This document shows, in pieces, positions 6,050-6,666 of a stretch of DNA of 6,666 nt; within the stretch, counting starts at the first letter, position 1; every line of letters begins with the position of its first letter. This DNA comes from Gammaproteobacteria bacterium. Lineage in GTDB: Bacteria > Pseudomonadota > Gammaproteobacteria > Pseudomonadales > Oleiphilaceae. The stretch is from positions 1 to 6,666 of the forward strand of contig JAJUGC010000123.1 of NCBI GenBank assembly GCA_029268325.1. Direction: 5' to 3'. The position numbers and the translations under genes are program-made. A model generated the notes under the pieces. The model saw only the letters and a list, made by a program, of their open reading frames with translations, did not search any database and was not told where the DNA came from.

Positions 6050-6514
6050 ATGCTGCATATCATCCTTTACCAGCCCGAAATCCCACCTAATACCGGCAAC
6101 ATTATCAGGCTCTGCGCCAACACCGGCTTTCAACTTCACCTGATCGAACCTTTGGGGTTTATTTGGGAAGACAAGCGGCTGCGGCGGGCGGGGCTGGACT
6201 ATCATGAGTTCGCCTCGGTGCAGCGTCACGCCAGCCTTGACGAATTTCGCACCCGCTACCCTGCAAGCCGCCTGTTCGGGCTCTCCACCAAGGGCCAGCG
6301 TTTTTACCATGAGGTGCAGTACCAGGAAGGGGACGCCCTGCTGTTTGGGCCGGAAACCCGCGGACTGCCTTCAGAGATTCGGGAACAGCTGGGAGCTGAC
6401 CACCTGTTACGCGTCCCCATGAAAGACGGCAGCCGCAGCCTGAACCTGTCCAACACCGCGGCCCTGGTCTCCTATGAAGCTTGGCGCCAATTAGGCTTTG
6501 TCGGCGGCCTGTAG
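6050..6514 (+). CDS. trmL: tRNA (cytidine/uridine-34)-2'-O-methyltransferase TrmL
   Basis: 154 residues, nearly the same length as E. coli TrmL (157) and alignable throughout. This SPOUT-fold dimeric enzyme uses S-adenosylmethionine to methylate the 2'-OH of wobble nucleotide 34 in certain leucine tRNAs. Visible signatures are LYQPEIPPNTGNIIRLCANTG (start of the fold, 6-26), DKRLRRAGLDYHE (41-53), the knot loop FGPETRGLP (99-107) and the SAM-binding SRSLNLSN (128-135), then YEAWRQLG. The ATG at 6050 is chosen because family members begin M-L-x-I-x-L-Y. The same frame is open upstream into the thiolase gene, but that stretch only translates the hairpins. The nearest Shine-Dalgarno (AGGA, 6031-6034) is 15 nt away, so initiation may be weak. 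No terminator is seen downstream; an antisense group II intron end begins 13 nt after the stop. Confidence 0.95.
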   Translation: MLHIILYQPEIPPNTGNIIRLCANTGFQLHLIEPLGFIWEDKRLRRAGLDYHEFASVQRHASLDEFRTRYPASRLFGLSTKGQRFYHEVQYQEGDALLFGPETRGLPSEIREQLGADHLLRVPMKDGSRSLNLSNTAALVSYEAWRQLGFVGGL

Positions 6515-6530
6515 CAGGATAGCGGCTATA

Positions 6531-6568
6531 GCGAGTAGGGTGAGGCGTTACCGCCTCATCCCTCTCAC
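6531..6568 (-). ncRNA. group II intron domain VI with branch-point adenosine
   Basis: The distal stem TGAGGCG (6558-6552) and CGCCTCA (6547-6541) encloses a GTAA tetraloop. It stacks, past a bulged A (6559), on GGG/CCC and an A-T pair, then on GTGAG with CTCGC. The single unpaired A at 6536 on the 3' strand is the expected lariat branch point. Confidence 0.78.
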
Positions 6569-6569
6569 A

Positions 6570-6600
6570 GAACCGTACATACGGGCCACGTATACGGCTC
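6570..6600 (-). ncRNA. group II intron domain V (catalytic hairpin), shortened
   Basis: Nine base pairs form the lower stem, GAGCCGTAT with GTACGGTTC, containing the AGC catalytic triad as the second to fourth nucleotides. A two-nucleotide AT bulge (6580-6579) is in the conserved place. Above it only ACG/CGT can pair, around a TGGCC loop, giving 31 nt. Domain V is normally 34 nt with a 5-bp upper stem and GNRA loop. Confidence 0.72.
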
Positions 6601-6666
6601 ATGCCATTAACTTACCCCGAACTCGGGGACAGTGATGCCGGTTTTGACCTTCGCAAGATCCATCAA

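Larger units (their letters stand above)
6528..6666 (-). mobile_element. 3' end of a group II intron (partial, continues beyond the window)
   Basis: On the minus strand the sequence contains, in order, a GC-rich hairpin (6628-6615), a domain V-like element (6600-6570) starting GAGCCGTAT and ending GTACGGTTC, a short linker, and a well-formed domain VI with a bulged adenosine at 6536. The intron should end in AT at 6528, 8 nt past that adenosine, which fits the usual A-Y end and branch-point distance. The intron-encoded reverse transcriptase, if present, would be to the right of the window. An open frame of 19 codons ending in TAA at 6607-6609 (…TGITVPEFGVS) could be its C-terminus, but I cannot recognise it. 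The boundary is predicted from structure only. Confidence 0.78.

Noticed and set aside
6159..6602. 147-codon minus-strand frame over trmL and the intron end
   Set aside because: It is antisense to trmL and crosses intron domains V and VI, which are structural RNA; the composition is not protein-like.

Overview
This window reads as chromosomal DNA of a gammaproteobacterium. The CCA-adding enzyme, TrmL and pteridine reductase all resemble gammaproteobacterial versions. A FlgP-type lipoprotein next to a probable flgT suggests a motile species with a Vibrio/Marinobacter-like sodium- or polar-type flagellum. A marine Oceanospirillales/Alteromonadales lineage such as a Marinobacter relative is my best guess, but the genus is inference.

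Layout. The left end (1-804, minus strand) holds the start of a secreted protein, probably FlgT, and upstream of it a complete LPP20/FlgP-like lipoprotein. Both are probably outer-membrane flagellar H-ring/basal-disk components. Their leader (805-1010) contains a possible 22-codon upstream ORF and a sigma-54-like promoter. A divergent gene (1283-2593, plus) encodes a FadL/OmpP1-like outer-membrane beta-barrel of the chromosomal 'TraF' type. It is preceded by a palindromic operator-like site and closed by a strong intrinsic terminator (2633-2662).

The rest of the plus strand is a probable operon: cca (tRNA 3'-end CCA addition), an SDR pteridine reductase (FolM/PTR1-like) overlapping cca by 11 nt, and a biosynthetic-type acetyl-CoA acetyltransferase 27 nt later. 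Then follows an 82-nt spacer carrying two back-to-back perfect hairpins, one GC-rich and REP-like, and finally trmL (wobble 2'-O-methyltransferase). Two of the four genes act on tRNA and one on reduced pterins; the thiolase feeds acetoacetyl-CoA metabolism.

The right end (about 6528-6666, minus strand) is the 3' end of a group II intron. Domain VI folds with a bulged branch-point adenosine and a GUAA loop, and a domain V-like element precedes it. The intron lies antisense to trmL only 13 nt past its stop. Its domain V is 3 nt shorter than the usual 34 nt and appears to lack the GNRA tetraloop, which is the most unusual feature here. Otherwise the window is mostly housekeeping; I do not see a complete new system in it.
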